Positions 10,401-25,400 of a DNA stretch of 64,000 bases are shown here, one piece after another. The DNA is taken from contig JAIPMN010001355.1 in assembly GCA_020650975.1 (NCBI GenBank), positions 1 to 64,000 of the forward strand, read 5' to 3'. Position 1 is the stretch's first letter. Each line of letters starts with the position of its first letter. Origin of the DNA: Apostichopus californicus. Lineage: Eukaryota > Echinodermata > Holothuroidea > Aspidochirotida > Stichopodidae. The position numbers were made by a program, and so were the translations under genes. The notes below the pieces were generated by a model. That model searched no databases. It was not told where the DNA came from and worked only from the letters and a program-made list of their open reading frames with translations.

Positions 10401-13400
10401 TGTGAATGTAAAGTTTGACCTCGTTTTAGAATGTTGAATTCTTGACACAAAGTGAACAGAACTATTGCCAATATAGTAAGTTCCATTGATCATGGACTTT
10501 GGAGTTACTCTCGACTTTGTATCCCAGCCAGTACAATAGGTCTAGACTACTAGTATATAGTGTTCTAATACATAGGTGTCAGTGCTTGTACAAAACAGTT
10601 GGTGACTCATAGGCTAATGAATCCTAAGGGTTAGGAAAGATGTTTTTCCCCATTTTTAGTCCTATTTGATGATATCATTGTTTTGAACAAAATGTGAGTG
10701 TTATGATGCAAACTTACATTGTTCATGTTTTCATATTTCATTCCTTGCCTCTGGCAAAGGAATCTATGTGATGGTTTGTCTGTGTGTGTGTATGTATGTG
10801 CATAGGCGTAGGAGCCTAATTTGATTTGGGGGTGCTGTAACGAGTTGCCCGAAAAATATAACCAAAATTTTGTGCGCGCTCCGAGCACGTTCAACATGTT
10901 AATGTGCATATCATATAGGCATTCATTGGTTCTACATCACATGTCAATTACATGCCAACATGCCAATAATATAAGTTTAACCATTAAAAAACACATTGCA
11001 AATTATTTTTCTTTCAGTGGGTGCCCGAAAAATTCTCAGCATATTGCCCGAATTTTCACAAAAAAATTTGGTTGGGGGCTGCAGCCCCCCCAACCCCCCC
11101 CACCTCCTACGCCTATGTGTATGTGACACTTGTGTGTAAAAACGATAACTCAAAAAGTTAATGGTGGATTAACTTCATACTGGTATGTGGATCCGTCTTA
11201 TTGAGTACAAGAAGCCTGTTGTTTCTCTGTAGTTCAATGGTCAAACTTTGTGAACAAGATACATCGTTCTTTAACTTCATACTTAGTATGTAGATCCAAC
11301 TTGGTGAGTTAAAGAATCCTATTGAAATTGGTAGAGGTGAAAGGTCACATGAGGTCAACAGGCATCAAATGTTGAAAACCATTTAAACATGAAAACTCCA
11401 AAATTGAAGCTACATTTAATCTGTGAATTCTGCAAGGGTGTGACTTTCTTTTGGTGAACATAGTTTGGTTAAAATTCAGTTCAGTTTAGTTCTGTGAAGG
11501 GGCTCTATAGGCCTTCAACGAAACTTACTGGGCATCCAGGTAATGAAATCTGCTTCATACTGCAATACTCTTGCTTTAAACATGCACTTAAACCTCTTAT
11601 CAGTTTTCAGCCTCTAAGCTTCAAGGGGCAAATGGGCACAAACTGGCTCAAGGGGTCAAAAGGTTATCTAACATTGTGGAATACATGGCCATTTTCTCAA
11701 AACTATTTCACAGTATATAAACAATGTCTTGTAACTCTGAACAATTATTTAAAGGGATTTGCAAGCTCAAAGTTGATAAAATATGTTTATATTTCACATA
11801 TGAAGACTGTTCATTCTGGATATTGAAACATTTTGGTTTAAAATTCTATATTGTAAAATCCTTATTCAATGACATGGTTGATGCCCACAAGTGTTTGATA
11901 CAAATCTTTTCTGGTTCTCACTTAATTCTTGGACAAAGTTAACTCACTTGCTCTAAATATATAAGTTTGATAGGTATTTGAAGTTTGAGCAAACTGATGG
12001 CAAGGAATCACAAAGCTAGCTGACTTTTTGGTTCCTTGAACTATTCTTGCCACCTGGTGTCCAGCAGGCAAGAGCATATCCCACCAACTCCCTCGTCTGT
12101 CTTCCTCCTTCCCACCTGACTACTATCCTCTCCTTTTTCCTACCGGTGTACCTGAGTAAATTTTTAATGATAGTCCGGTCATTCGAGATGACCAAAGTTC
12201 TCGTTGGACAACCAAAATCAGTGGAGGTTGTCCAGCAGATGACTAGTGGTTGACCTCAAATTCAGATTGCATTGTAAAGTTTATGTACCCCAAACTAGGT
12301 AAACTGATAAATTGCTATCACCCCCAAAGTATGTGTTATATTCACCAACCTACCTACTGTACACATCTCTCCTACAGTGTACATATTGGTCATAGTTATT
12401 TTGCTACATCTCTAATGACATGAAATTTGCTGTTCAGACAACCAAAATGTAAGGCCTGGTTGTCCGAAGGACAACTAGAAAGAATCCTTAAAAAATTTCC
12501 CTGAGTACATTAGGGAGGGTTGGTGTAGACTGTAGTATATTACAATGTGCCATCTTATTCATTTTCTCTCCAGATGTTTTACACTCAAGTTTTTCATTAT
12601 GCAGTGAGGGAGGCTTGCATCAGTTTTATGTCACATCATCGTGAGCAATTTGAACCTGTAAGTTACTTTCTATAAATTTGTAGTTTTGAAAGGTGGTCCT
12701 TAGCTCTGCAATATGAGCCTCCCTTTGAATATTGCATATATATGATAATACAAATCTCATTTATTTTAGAATTTAAGAGGACCAATCTGCCTAAATAAAT
12801 TAATATCTAGCAAATAAATTCTTCTATTGATTTTACTTGTAAATTTTCAAATCTCTTTTCAAACTTCAAGTTCTTTGATTTGTTCCATTTCACAGTTTAT
12901 CCCAGGATCTTTTGATCACTACCTTTATCACTTAAAGAACCCCAAGGTAAGTTACATTAAAACTTGGCATGGAGGTTAAATATCTGTTTATTTGTATGTC
13001 ATTTCAGGCATATCAAAAGCACTGGACCAAGTCTCCTGTTCCCCCATATCAGGGCATTTGTGCTCTCAATTCCCGATATTTCATTTTCGTTAATCATATT
13101 AATAATTTTTTTGCTTGCTTCCTTGTCAAGAGAATTAAACAGAAAAGTCAAGGTAAATAAGTCTATCAGCCCATCAAACAAAAATCTAAGCAAAAACCTG
13201 TGCAGGTCAGAACTTGTAAAGCAGAATTTGGCTTAAGTTGATTGGATTGCAATTTGCGGGTATTGTGTTGCCGTTTCCTTCTTTTTCTTTACTCTTGTTT
13301 GAAAAAGTCTTTTTATTCAATTTCAAAATATATGGCGCTTCTGATTCTATGCAGAATTATTCAAATTTGTTGCATGCATAAGACTTGTCATCACCGAAAA

Positions 13401-16400
13401 ACTATAACCAGACATTCTGACAGCTATTAATTGAATTACAATTGTTTCACAATATTTTGTTGTTGTAACATTGCTTTAGTGTAAATCACTTCACAAATTT
13501 TTCTCCATGAATTAAATTGTTAATACAAAGAAAGAAAAGAAGGAAAACAGGGTAGAAATTTTAAAATGTTGAAACAGTTATATGAACAAAAGTACTTGAA
13601 GCCAAATATCCTCACCACAGGTCACCACTAAGCACTGCATATACTGTATATCCATTCAATAATTCATACCTACTACTGAATCTGGAGCACTGCAATATGG
13701 ATATATATTAACTAGTTTTCCTAAACTTTATAAATGATGATAACTTTTTGTTTTCAATGTTTTCTACAGGAATGGGCTGGTCAAGTTGAAATAAGTGCAT
13801 TGTCTCTCTTATACAAGTAAGTATTAATTCCATTAACATACTTCAAATTATGTACAGCCAATTTCAATGTACCGTACAGTATTATAATGCTATGCTCAGG
13901 GAAATATAAATATAAGCAGATATAAACTAATTATAATTTTTATTTTCATTATATTCCATCCTAAGAGTGCTAATGTCAAGTAACCAAATAACTTCAAAAA
14001 TTGCTTGAACAAATTTCAGCATAGTCTTATATTAAAACTTCTTTCAATTTTTTGGTTTATTACTAATCCCCTTACCCCTTTGTTTGTCATATATGAAAAT
14101 GTCTTTGTATTTAATTTAAGTTGCATATATACGGCATTGTTTATATGTGATTAAATCTACAGGAAATGTAAGTTATGTGTCCATACAGTACAAACATATC
14201 ACATTTGCGTCTTGAATGTTTACTCACGTACTATTTATTGTGCGATACATATACCTGCAAAAATATAAAATAGGTGAATCAAACTAACCTAAAGGACAGC
14301 TGGATTATTTGTGATTTGGTTTTTGGTCTGCTTGGTCTACCTGTTGCACTGTGCAAACAAAGTGAACTAATACACAATGTTCACTGCATGTGGTTTCCAA
14401 AAGATAGGGAAGTAAGGACTGAGTTATGAGTCCACATGGATACTCATATTGTTTGAGTGCTTTGTCATAGTAGTAATTATCAAGAAAAAAAACAGTAATT
14501 TTAAGATTAGTTAAAGTAAGTCAAGGAGAATGGATCAATCTACTTCACAATTATTATTTTTTGCTGTTTCTTGTGTTTATTTAGATGTAGTATGCATTTT
14601 TAGTATTAATATAAGTTGACTGAAGAACACTTGTAAAATGTTCTTAACACTTGCTTTGCATAACTGATCATCTTGTTGTAATTGTCTGTATCAGCTCCTG
14701 GTTCCCCTATAGCACATTTTGTAAACCTGTTTTCTAACAATTTCTTGTTAGTTACACACTCTCTTTCTGGTCAGAATACAGTTCTTTGCATGAAATGTAA
14801 TGTTGACAGTCACATAGGGAAAAACCTTATTCGGTTGGTGTGTTCCTAATGCCAGTGCTTAATCCTTACAAAATGGTAATGGATTGTGAGGTGTTTAATT
14901 TAATTAGAAGAATATAGGAATTAGAAATGCATTTTAATATTTTGTAAACACATATGAAGAATTGCAAAGAAAAGAATCCGTTATGTTGAAATAAAAACAC
15001 TGAGTTTTTGGCAGTTGTTGATGTGACATAAAGTACTGCAGTAGTAACTCTTTGTTTTTGGAAAATGTTAACATTTGTCATAGATCCACAAATAAGGGGT
15101 TGTGATGTGAGCAACAGGAGTGCAACCACCATTTTGTACTTGGGGAAGGGGGGGGGGGGATAAAATGATAAATCTTGCAGCATAGAGGTGTCCCTTGATT
15201 CCCTTCCCTTTGAGAAATTTCTGTAAATGAAGGTGCTCAGATGCAAAATGGATGGGAAAGATGTTGGCGAATTTCAAACTGTTAAGGGGTGTACCGTATA
15301 TTTATGTTATATATTTATGAACTGAACACTAGGATTTTTTGTAATATGCTGTTTGGCAGTAGTGGTAAGGCTCCCACTGTTTTTTTTTTCTGAGGGAGGG
15401 GGAAGCTTTAGCCCCCAGAAGCATACATGGTTGTGCCCCTGGTGAAGAAATCTTGGTAATTGTTTAGTCAGTTTTCATCCTGTTCTGAACAAAAGTTGGT
15501 TCAGTCAAAATGTTGCAAAATACTGACCAACATGAAATGTAAAATTCTAGATATAATATACTTGTACTTAGAAGAAGAATTGTGGCTATTTTATTAATTT
15601 TTTGATTTTGTAATTTATCAGAGGATGCAACAGATTTTATTTTGTTCTTGACCAGAAAGCTTTCTATTCTCTTGCAGGAGGGATTTTCTTATCTATCAGT
15701 TTCCAGGAAAACCGCCATCAGACGTCACACAGAACGGATTTGATAAAAGGATAATGCTTTGCTTTTCACATGGAAATCACTATGATAGTGTTTTTACAAA
15801 GACATTTCAGCAGAATGCTGGTGTATGCCAAGGTAACTAATGACTATGCATGTAAATCTTGCATATGCATATGCATGATAACTTCTGCATGATTTATGGC
15901 TTATGAATATGCATGTATTGTCCACTTAGGTCACAAACCTCACCAATCTCTAAGTGGGCAAGCAGTTAGAGATCAAAAGTTTCTTTTTCCTGTGAATGTA
16001 GAGCTATTGTAAGAAACATTAAGATGTGAAACATGTGATTAAGATGACTCATGTAAAAACTTCCAATAACGAAAGAACTATGTATGTATTTTAAATCCTC
16101 CTGCAAGCAGGAACTCGCGAAAAGCCATCATTGGCTTATCAAAGCTGCAAGCTGACGGAAGTCGGTCTCTTAGATTCATATTTAACGTCCATGATTATGA
16201 ATTGTCAATAACTCTGTAACTGGACGACATACATTAATCTTGGAGTGACTCGAACTCGGGACCTTATGATTGAAAGGCACCGTAAAAGTAAAAGTAAAAG
16301 GTTTCAGTTCCTAGTGGCACTATGACATCACAGGTTTACAAAATGACAGCTCTCAGACATGACTTTTGTTCTTCAAAATGAGCAAGTGTCTCCTTAGCTG

Positions 16401-19400
16401 TTTGGGGGAATTCTTCTTCACACAGCATATAAGCCAAAGATGATTGTTTGGTTTGTGTCTCCTTTCACTCCATCATTGGTGTGTTTCTGTTTGAGATGGA
16501 GCATTTTATTATCATTAAATGGATTATTCTGGTGGGAAGCAATCGGACACTTTCAGGAACAACAAATATTCTCTATACTGTTAGATTGAAACTCCATCTC
16601 AATAGTTTGTTTAAAACTCTAGATATGATAGTTTGAAGATAATTTAGTTTTTGCCTGATAAACTCTAATTACTTCACAAAGTGGAACATTGTAGGTTGAC
16701 TGTAATGTCATAATGCATGTTTCTGAAACACTTTACTTCCTTTTATAATCTTGTTTGTTTATTTGTCCTTGATTCATATTGTCGTTATCGTCGTCGTGGG
16801 AGTGTGAATTTCAAGGCGTTTTTACGATTTATAATCATTTTTAGTGAATATTGTTTTCTTCTGTGGGTAAGTGAATTAGCCAAGACATTTTGAACTCATT
16901 TGCCATGATGATGTCACTCCCTCTGCTTCTGCCAGATACATTCAACGTGTTATCAAACTTTGGTTTATATATACTTATAATGCAGAAAAAACTATGGCAT
17001 GAAAATAGTAAAGTATGTTCAAGCAATTTGTGGAGTTATTTGGTTACTTGACATCAGCACTCTTAGGATGGAATATAATGAAAATAAAAATTACAATTAG
17101 TTTATATCTGCTTATATAAAATTGAAACATTTAACTTTTACCACAAGAGTATTCCTGTTGTGATCATCTAACAGTAGCTACAAGTAGAAACTTCTTACTA
17201 TTAAGGAAAATTAGTAAACATTTTTATAAGCATTATCTTCTTTATCCCTTCCTGGATTCCATGACTTGTATTTTGCACAACTTGTTACCAGAATGTTTTC
17301 ATGTTCTTTGCTGTTTCTTTCTTTTTACTCTTACTACAGCTGTACTCTATGAGATTTTATATAAAGAAGTCTTTAAGGTGCCGAGAGAAGCTGATCAGGC
17401 AGTAGACATACTCAGGGAATCAGCTTCTGATCCTGCTGAAATGGTAAATAACAAAATCTCATCAGGATAGTAGAAGATGGAGGAGGGGAGGGGGTGGGGT
17501 GGAAATGCATAATCTTAAATTGTCTTGTTGCAGCCATCCCAAACCTTGACAGTTTCCCAGTGTGTTTAATACTTTCTGCTATCACTTTCTTTCTTTTTGA
17601 TATAACCAAAAAAAAATAATATTTGATCTTGATTTTTTCCATTATCAATACTTAAACATGTGCTCTATTAGTAACCTTTTGAAAATGTGTCTTAAAGGTA
17701 TGTGCAATTGACCATAAATAGTTTTTAAGCTAAATATCATTTGGTTTGGATGTTGAGCATTGATAACATGTTTAAGCTCATTCTTAATTTCAAGTTATTA
17801 AAATTGCTGTGTATTTACTCCAGCTTAATGTTAACTTTGATATGTACACAGAACATCACATAACAGACAAACAAGCAACATCATATATCTGTATCTTTCA
17901 AAGAAATCTATATCTGCCAGAGACTTAACTCTTTCATATAAAACCGCAATTTAAACAAGAATGTCATGTTACTGCTAATCCTCTGTAATCAAATGCTTTC
18001 TGTTTCTTTGCACTGCTCACTTTCATACCTTCATATATTTAGGGAAATTCCCACCTCTTTCATGTCAGCTGGAAGTGGAGATTGATTAGTTCTGCTGTCT
18101 TTATCTAAACTAAAGCGAAAGTGATATCACATGTGTGCGTTGATATTAGTTTCAAAGATACGTACACCTCGAATAACTTCGTAGTTCTGATATGTTTAAC
18201 CTTCTCAGGATGACAGGCTGAAGAAAAGACCACCCCTTCCATATCGAGTGGCAAAAGCACTAGATCCAGAGATGTATCGAAATGTTGAATTTGATTCATG
18301 GAATGAAAACAAGAAAGGTAATGGTCATATTTTCATGAAAACTCATTTTGAGTGAATCATTTTACAGGATTCAAAAGAAAACGTGTCTTTGGATCTGATG
18401 TGATATTGTGGATCTAGAAGATACATAGCTAATTAGTCTAGTAGTATAACGTTTAACAATGGACTGGATATTTTTCTGTGTAATGAATTAATCGTTCTTG
18501 CATGTTTCTAACATGAATATTTGCCACTGAAATTAATGATATACTATCAATTAATCTGAATTTAGTTACAGACTGGTACTTTGTTTGTCTGCTTATCTAG
18601 CAGGCGAGTACTTTGTATCAGTTAGTGTAATCTGTTGGTTTCTGCATAAACCTTGATTAGAATGCTTCTTGTCTATAGGTAGTATATTTGCTTTGCTATG
18701 ATTTTGTGAATTTCAATTCTTGCTAGTGGTGGTTTCATGGTCTATCTGACTTTATTTTGCACAATTTCGTGGAAAATGAAAAGGGCAACATCTGATTAGA
18801 AACTTAATCTTTTTTGCGGGTATGAAATGCCTTTGTACAGCTTGAATTTTATTTTTATGAAATTTTGTATGTTTGGTAAAAGTAACAAATATATATATTT
18901 ATTGCAATGTTATCAACAAAATACTTACAGATCAACAACAGCAAGACCTAATCCTGGCAAGAGGCTTACAATTTTCTCCGGGTGAAAAGTGCCAGGTCTC
19001 TGTAAGTATAAAGTTGCCTTGGTTTTATTTCTGTCCCAGTTTTTAGTCCTCGCCAGATGCAAAAAAGGAATCTTATGGGTTAGTGATGGCATGTGGGTGT
19101 ATGAAAGGAATCAATGTGATGATGATTGCATATATGTGTGTGTATGTGATGCCCTGACTTGTAAACATGATAACTGAAAAGTATTAAATTGGTTAACTTA
19201 TTACTATGTGTGTGTGTGTGTACAAATACCATATTTTGGTTGTGGTCAAAGGTCATTTGAGTTCATCATAGGTCAAAATCTTGAAACTTATGACAACTCC
19301 AAAAGTAAAGCATAGATGAACTTTATACATTGTATGTGGATCTAACTGAGTGAGTAAAAGAACTGTATTGTTTTTAAGGGGGGTAAAAGAAAATTTGTGG

Positions 19401-22400
19401 TTGGTAGAGGTCAGATTCTGAAACCTTAATTGTAGACATGATGATTCCAAAGGTTAAGCTTGAACTTCATACTTGATTTGTGAATTCACCTTAGAATAAG
19501 AATAATGTTTCTAATAGAGCTACAAAGCTTAACAGATATCACAGTCTGAAAACCTTTATATATACCCTGCAACTCCAACAAGTTAAACAATGAACCTTTT
19601 ACTTGATATGTACCTTCACATAAAAGGTACAAATGGTCAAATTTAGTCAAAATCTTATATCGGCATAGTTTGCATAAAACGTGTTCTCATATCTAAACTG
19701 TGGCACAGGGCAAGATTCCTATACCCCTCTCACGCAAAACAAATTTGGCGGAAACTTGTTCCTAATGTCTGTCTTACGTTTTCCCTCTTTCACTTCCCCA
19801 TCCCCATTCTTCCTTTCAATTGATGCTGATTGACATTTAGACTTTTCCTTTTATCCAAACCAAGTGTTGGCCCCTGCCCATGTTAAATTCTCCCAATTTG
19901 TGAGCTTCATTAGGATGTAGTAATTACCTTTGTATTATTTCTTAATTTAGAAGTACAACTTTTGTTCTCTTCATTTTCCCTATGTAGATAAACTCAGACA
20001 ACAACAAGAAGTTTTTTGAGGGTCATATTCAAGAAGTTGCACCAGGAAATGGATCTGTGACAGTGTTCATACAAGAAATTGGGGAAAAGTATGTATAGTA
20101 ATTCTCCCTCTATTTGCTTGATCTATTTAGAAACCATCTAAAGTTTTGCTGGAAAAAAAGGAAATAAAAAGTACCAAAGGGTGTTAAAGTTTGCTCAGTT
20201 CGTAACAACTTTTAGGAACATTTGACAGAATATGTGTATTTAATTATTCATGCTGTTTCTTTGGTTCTGAACCTTACTGTGTGAAAGTGTGTATGCATTT
20301 TGTGTTAGACAGCACCCATCACAGTGTTTATTGAAGATGGAAGGACAGACTATATTGATTTTTAATTCACACTTTCTGCACCTTTTTAATAGATACTAAG
20401 AGGTGTTTTGTATTTCACTGCTTCTAAAACTTTGCTTTGAGAGAATGCACCTGCGTAGCATATCAAACATAATCATACTCATTCACACATTGTTTTAATT
20501 TTGTGGATTGTTAGGTCTCTTTTGCCTCTCCTATGACATCTTACTAGTGTTGATAATTTGCTGTTCTTTACTCATGCCAAAGATATATACATGATAAAGA
20601 CATAATGTTTTGCCTTATAATACTGTAGTGATGCACTAAATTGATATCATCAGGTCTAGAATTACATAATTTAACTCTCCAGGCCAAAAATAACAAATGC
20701 TCACTGGCATTTCCATGATTTACAACACACATTAGTTACTGCACAGGCAATATGAGAGCACTCCAATAATATTTGCTGATTATACTAAGCACTAATACAG
20801 GGCTTATGTCAAGTAAAGATATCATGCCGATTCTTTGACTGATCTTATCATGCATTTATATTCTGAATGTCTACTGGCAGGAAAACCATAGTGAATTTTG
20901 TCTACTGGCAAACTGTAAAACCCACTGGCATCTATCCAGTAAATACCCTGAATGTCAATGCCTGATCAGTTGGATTATGTGTAATTCTAAGAACAAAATG
21001 TATATTAGATTTTTTCTTGCTACTTGATGACTCCACAGGCGCACTGTACCTATGAGGAACATACGTCCTATAGTGAGCTTCCCTCACCAAGTGCCTATGA
21101 GACTACCCAGTGGAAACTCGTACAAGAATTTACCAGGTTACTATCAGAAGTATCCAGCAGATATAGGTAAGGACAAACATACCCTTTGTACTTTCATTTT
21201 AGCATTGAGTGTACAGTATACACAGTCATTTGTTTCCTAGTAAATTGGCTCCGTTTATTTGATGAACTTTTGCTGCCACACTCTGCTAATGATTAATTGG
21301 TTTGGCTTTCACATTTATAATCTGGTTATTATTATATTGTACACATCTAAAAGGAAACCGTGAAGTAGGTACATCCTAACTAGAATGTGTTACACAAAGA
21401 GAGGCGACTCTATGGTGACGTCGACTCTACGGTTTCGTCAAATGTGTAGATATTTATAGATGTATTGAAGACAAATGGCATCGTTACTTTCGTTTTAGTT
21501 TATAGTAGCTTTCTTGCGTTTGGTTTGGAATTTCACCAAACTGACAGAGTATTACTACAATAACTTGTGTAAACATTTGACGAGAAAAGAAGGAAACATT
21601 TATGCATATTATGATTTTTTATTTATTTCCGTATCTGTATTACAGAAGACAAAAATGTCATGACTTTTAATTGTTTAATGAGAGTAGATTGAAAAGATGA
21701 CACAAAAAGTGTTTTATGCATTATATCCATACATCCAGGCAACTATGAATTGCAAGGTTCTACCCTAATGGTAAATTTAGTCATGGTTATAAACTGTGCA
21801 TATGGATTGATGTTTCACAGCCAAACCATATTTTATCATAAGTTCAATATTGCTGTTAAAAAACTAAAAGTGAATACTGACATGAAAATAAATAAATAAA
21901 GTTCAGTTGATCACAAAGGGGAGATCATTTAATCAAATCATAAGGTCCCCGGTTCGAGTCACTCCCAGATTAATGTATGTCGTCCAGTTACAGAGTTGTT
22001 GACAATTAACAATTCATAATCATGGACGTTAAATATGAATGTAAGAGACTGACTTCGGTCAGCTTGCGGCTTTGATAAGCCAATGAGGCTTCTTCGCGAG
22101 TTCCTGCTTGCAGGAGGTTCTAAAATACATACATTCACAAATACATACACAGATACATACATACATTCAAAAGTCCTGGTAGATGGTAGCAGAGTTAACT
22201 AGGATTTTTGGAAACCTGAATATGAAATGTATATTATTATTCCTATCCTTGTCAAGAAAAGAAAGAAAGAAAAAAATTATTTGTTATATTATTTATAATT
22301 AAAAACATTAATTGTGTCCATTGCATAGTGATTTGTATAGCGTATAGATGAAAACGTTTACCTCAAATACTGCAAATGTCAGCATCTTCTGAGGTGAAGT

Positions 22401-25400
22401 GTAGTCCTCCCCCCCCCCCCACCCCAGCATTGTTGTTACTCAGCTTTACACAAAGCTTTCAATGTGCCTTAGCATGAATCTGTAACCTTTAGTTGATTCG
22501 AACTATTGGCAAAAATTTTGTGTATTGGTTAGTAAGTCTAGAAGTGTCCAACTTTCCACACAGGTCCAACCGATGCTGCTTTACACTCGGTTTGATGCAA
22601 CAGATTTACTTTTTTTGTCATTACAATAACAGATGGTATCAGACATAGAGAAAGAGTACCCAGAAGAGGAAAGCAGCCATTGCCTGCTATCCACCATTCT
22701 TTTCAGTCCGCCAATGGTTTGCCTTTTGAACAGCAGAACATTCCATACCCTCCTCATCCATCTGAATTGCAGTCAGGGAGAGTTAGACAAAGGATGCCAG
22801 CACCTCACAAGTAAGAGTATAACCCCACTTTACAACACTCCACCTCAAATCCCTTCATGCTCNNNNNNNNNNCCCCCCCCCCCCCCTTTAAATCTTTCAA
22901 AATGATGGCTAATGAAAATACTTGAGTGGTGAAACATTTTAAGGATTCTATCTATGTGATTTATTTATTTAAGTAACTTTGGATAATTTGTATCTTAGCA
23001 GAACTCACTCAAACAAAATAAACGAAATGAAACTTATCTAATAGTTATTAGTGTATGTTGTTCCTTAAAATAATACTAATACTTTCTTTAGTTGGTTAGT
23101 TTGATTCGATGCATCCTGTATTGTTAAAGTTTCATTAATAAAACCGTTATTGCTATTTCATTGTATCGTTTTGTTTGTTGTTCTCTTTGCACATCGCCCT
23201 ATAATGTACAGAGCTTTTACTGGAGCTGTCTTTACATCTGGTCATTGATTGTTTACCTTAATATGACTGATGACAACATTTGACAAGATTAAAATATTGC
23301 AATTAAATGGAAACAGTTCACTGGTTCAAAGTTCTTTGGTCTTGCAAGCATTTACAACACAGTTTAGGACAAGAATTAAAATTCATGGGCTTTTAGCCAA
23401 CTTGAAAGTGAAATATATTCACAACTATGGTGTCACACCATTATTAAACATTTTTGCAACTGTGTGGTCAAATGGATGGAAATTTAATTTCATTAAGAAG
23501 GCAGCAGACATGTCAATATTTTTTGAAATGCTAATTTGAACATCACTTTCAAATTATTCTAGCAAACAGCTATCCCATTCCTGCTAAACCTGTACTTAAA
23601 ATTCTATGCTTAAAGTACAATTTCAATAGGAATGGGATGGCAGTTTACTAGACTTGGAAGTGATGCATTACCTTGTAGTTTAGAAAAGGATTGTAATCAT
23701 TCTGGTCTGTGCTCTTGGTGGCAAACTTGTCAGATCTAATGCTGTCTTAATTCATGATAAATTCTTCCTCAGCAGTGTCTCTTTTGTTAAATTTGCAATA
23801 AAAATAGTATAAATTTTTTATTAATTTGGAAATCAGTTTTAATATGTGTCACTTAAATCAACATATGAATTCTCCATATAGTTTCAAGAACCACAATGAG
23901 GCACATGTGACATTGACCATATCAAGCAAAGGAAATGTAATACGTTCAAATTACAGACATTTACCAAAATAAGTGAACATTGAAATTCCTCGTAAGACTT
24001 TAAAGTAATGGTCAAGTTTATAATTTCATGTGACTGGCAAATAGTCAAAATTACCCCTGTTTTGAGTTGAAATCAATGATTCCGATGTTCTTGATGATGT
24101 TTATATCTTATTTAGAATACAGGAACTTTTGAATGTTACTTTATGCAACTAACATGATATCGTTTCAGGCAACAGCCACCTCGTTTTATGAATCGTAATG
24201 TGAATCAGCACGAATCATTCAGAGGAAGAGGGATGTCTAATAGGTAATGATACCAATTAAATGTATATCAATTAAAATATATATAATCAATTAAATAATA
24301 AAAATAAATATATATATCAATTAAATATAATACTGCAGGGTCAAAGAGGTAGAAATGCTAGCTTGTATAGTTTTTACTTCAGCATGCTCCAATTCCAAAT
24401 ATCAATTTACCTTTATTTATACAAAAATTACAAAACAACCTGATTAATAGTGAGGTCATATTCCCATTTGTTGATCAAAGACATTTTGCTTCACTTGATT
24501 GAGGACTTGCAATTCTGACATAAAAATCTAGAGATTTGATTTTGTTTTGTTTTGCAGCTGTAGCTTTCCTTTTTTTCTGGCTTATATTTTTAGGCCACTT
24601 ACACAGATTGCAAGTTTGAAAGTTCATAAATTAAGATGAGAAAGATAATAAGATCAAAAGAAAGTGTCAAAAAAGTATTTCAGTCAGGTAGAAGGTCATG
24701 CCCTTTAAATGTAAGCTGTGGTACTCAATGTCTATTAAATGAATCAACTGAACATTACAATGTAAACAATGGATAACTGTACAAGATGATCATGTTTTTT
24801 TGTAGCAAATTACAATTTGAATAAACCTATAAAGAAAAACATTGGGGTGTTATTGTAAAAATTTGTAAACTAATTTAAATAGTTCATCGCATGTTGCTTC
24901 AAACGTTTTTTTTATCGTTACTGTCGGAAAGATTTCAATGATTAAGAAAAGACACCTACATTTTATTCAGCAGATTAAATGTCAATTAGAAACTGGTTAT
25001 TTCTAGAAGATCATTCGATGCTGAAAAAGTTTTTGCCCATGATTATTTTATTAAACACATTCTCAAAGCATATAGGAAAATTAAGATTTTCTTTTCTTTA
25101 TCTTTTGAACTAAAACTTGAGTAGTCTAGGTAATGAATTTGTATGGAGTTTTATTATGAAATGTTTATCAATTTCCATGCAAAAATGTTTTAACAAATGT
25201 GTCATAAAACAAAATATTTGTAAAACTCTTTACATTGCTTTATAATAATTGATAACAATTGTTGGACCAATTAGAGTCATTAGTTCATGGAAGATATCCT
25301 GTACAATATGTTCTCCTTCTTTGCTTGCTGTATTATATCTAGAGATTCAATTGAGTTCAATATTGTTGTCTGTTGTAATAAACTGTTTAGACTATTTTCT

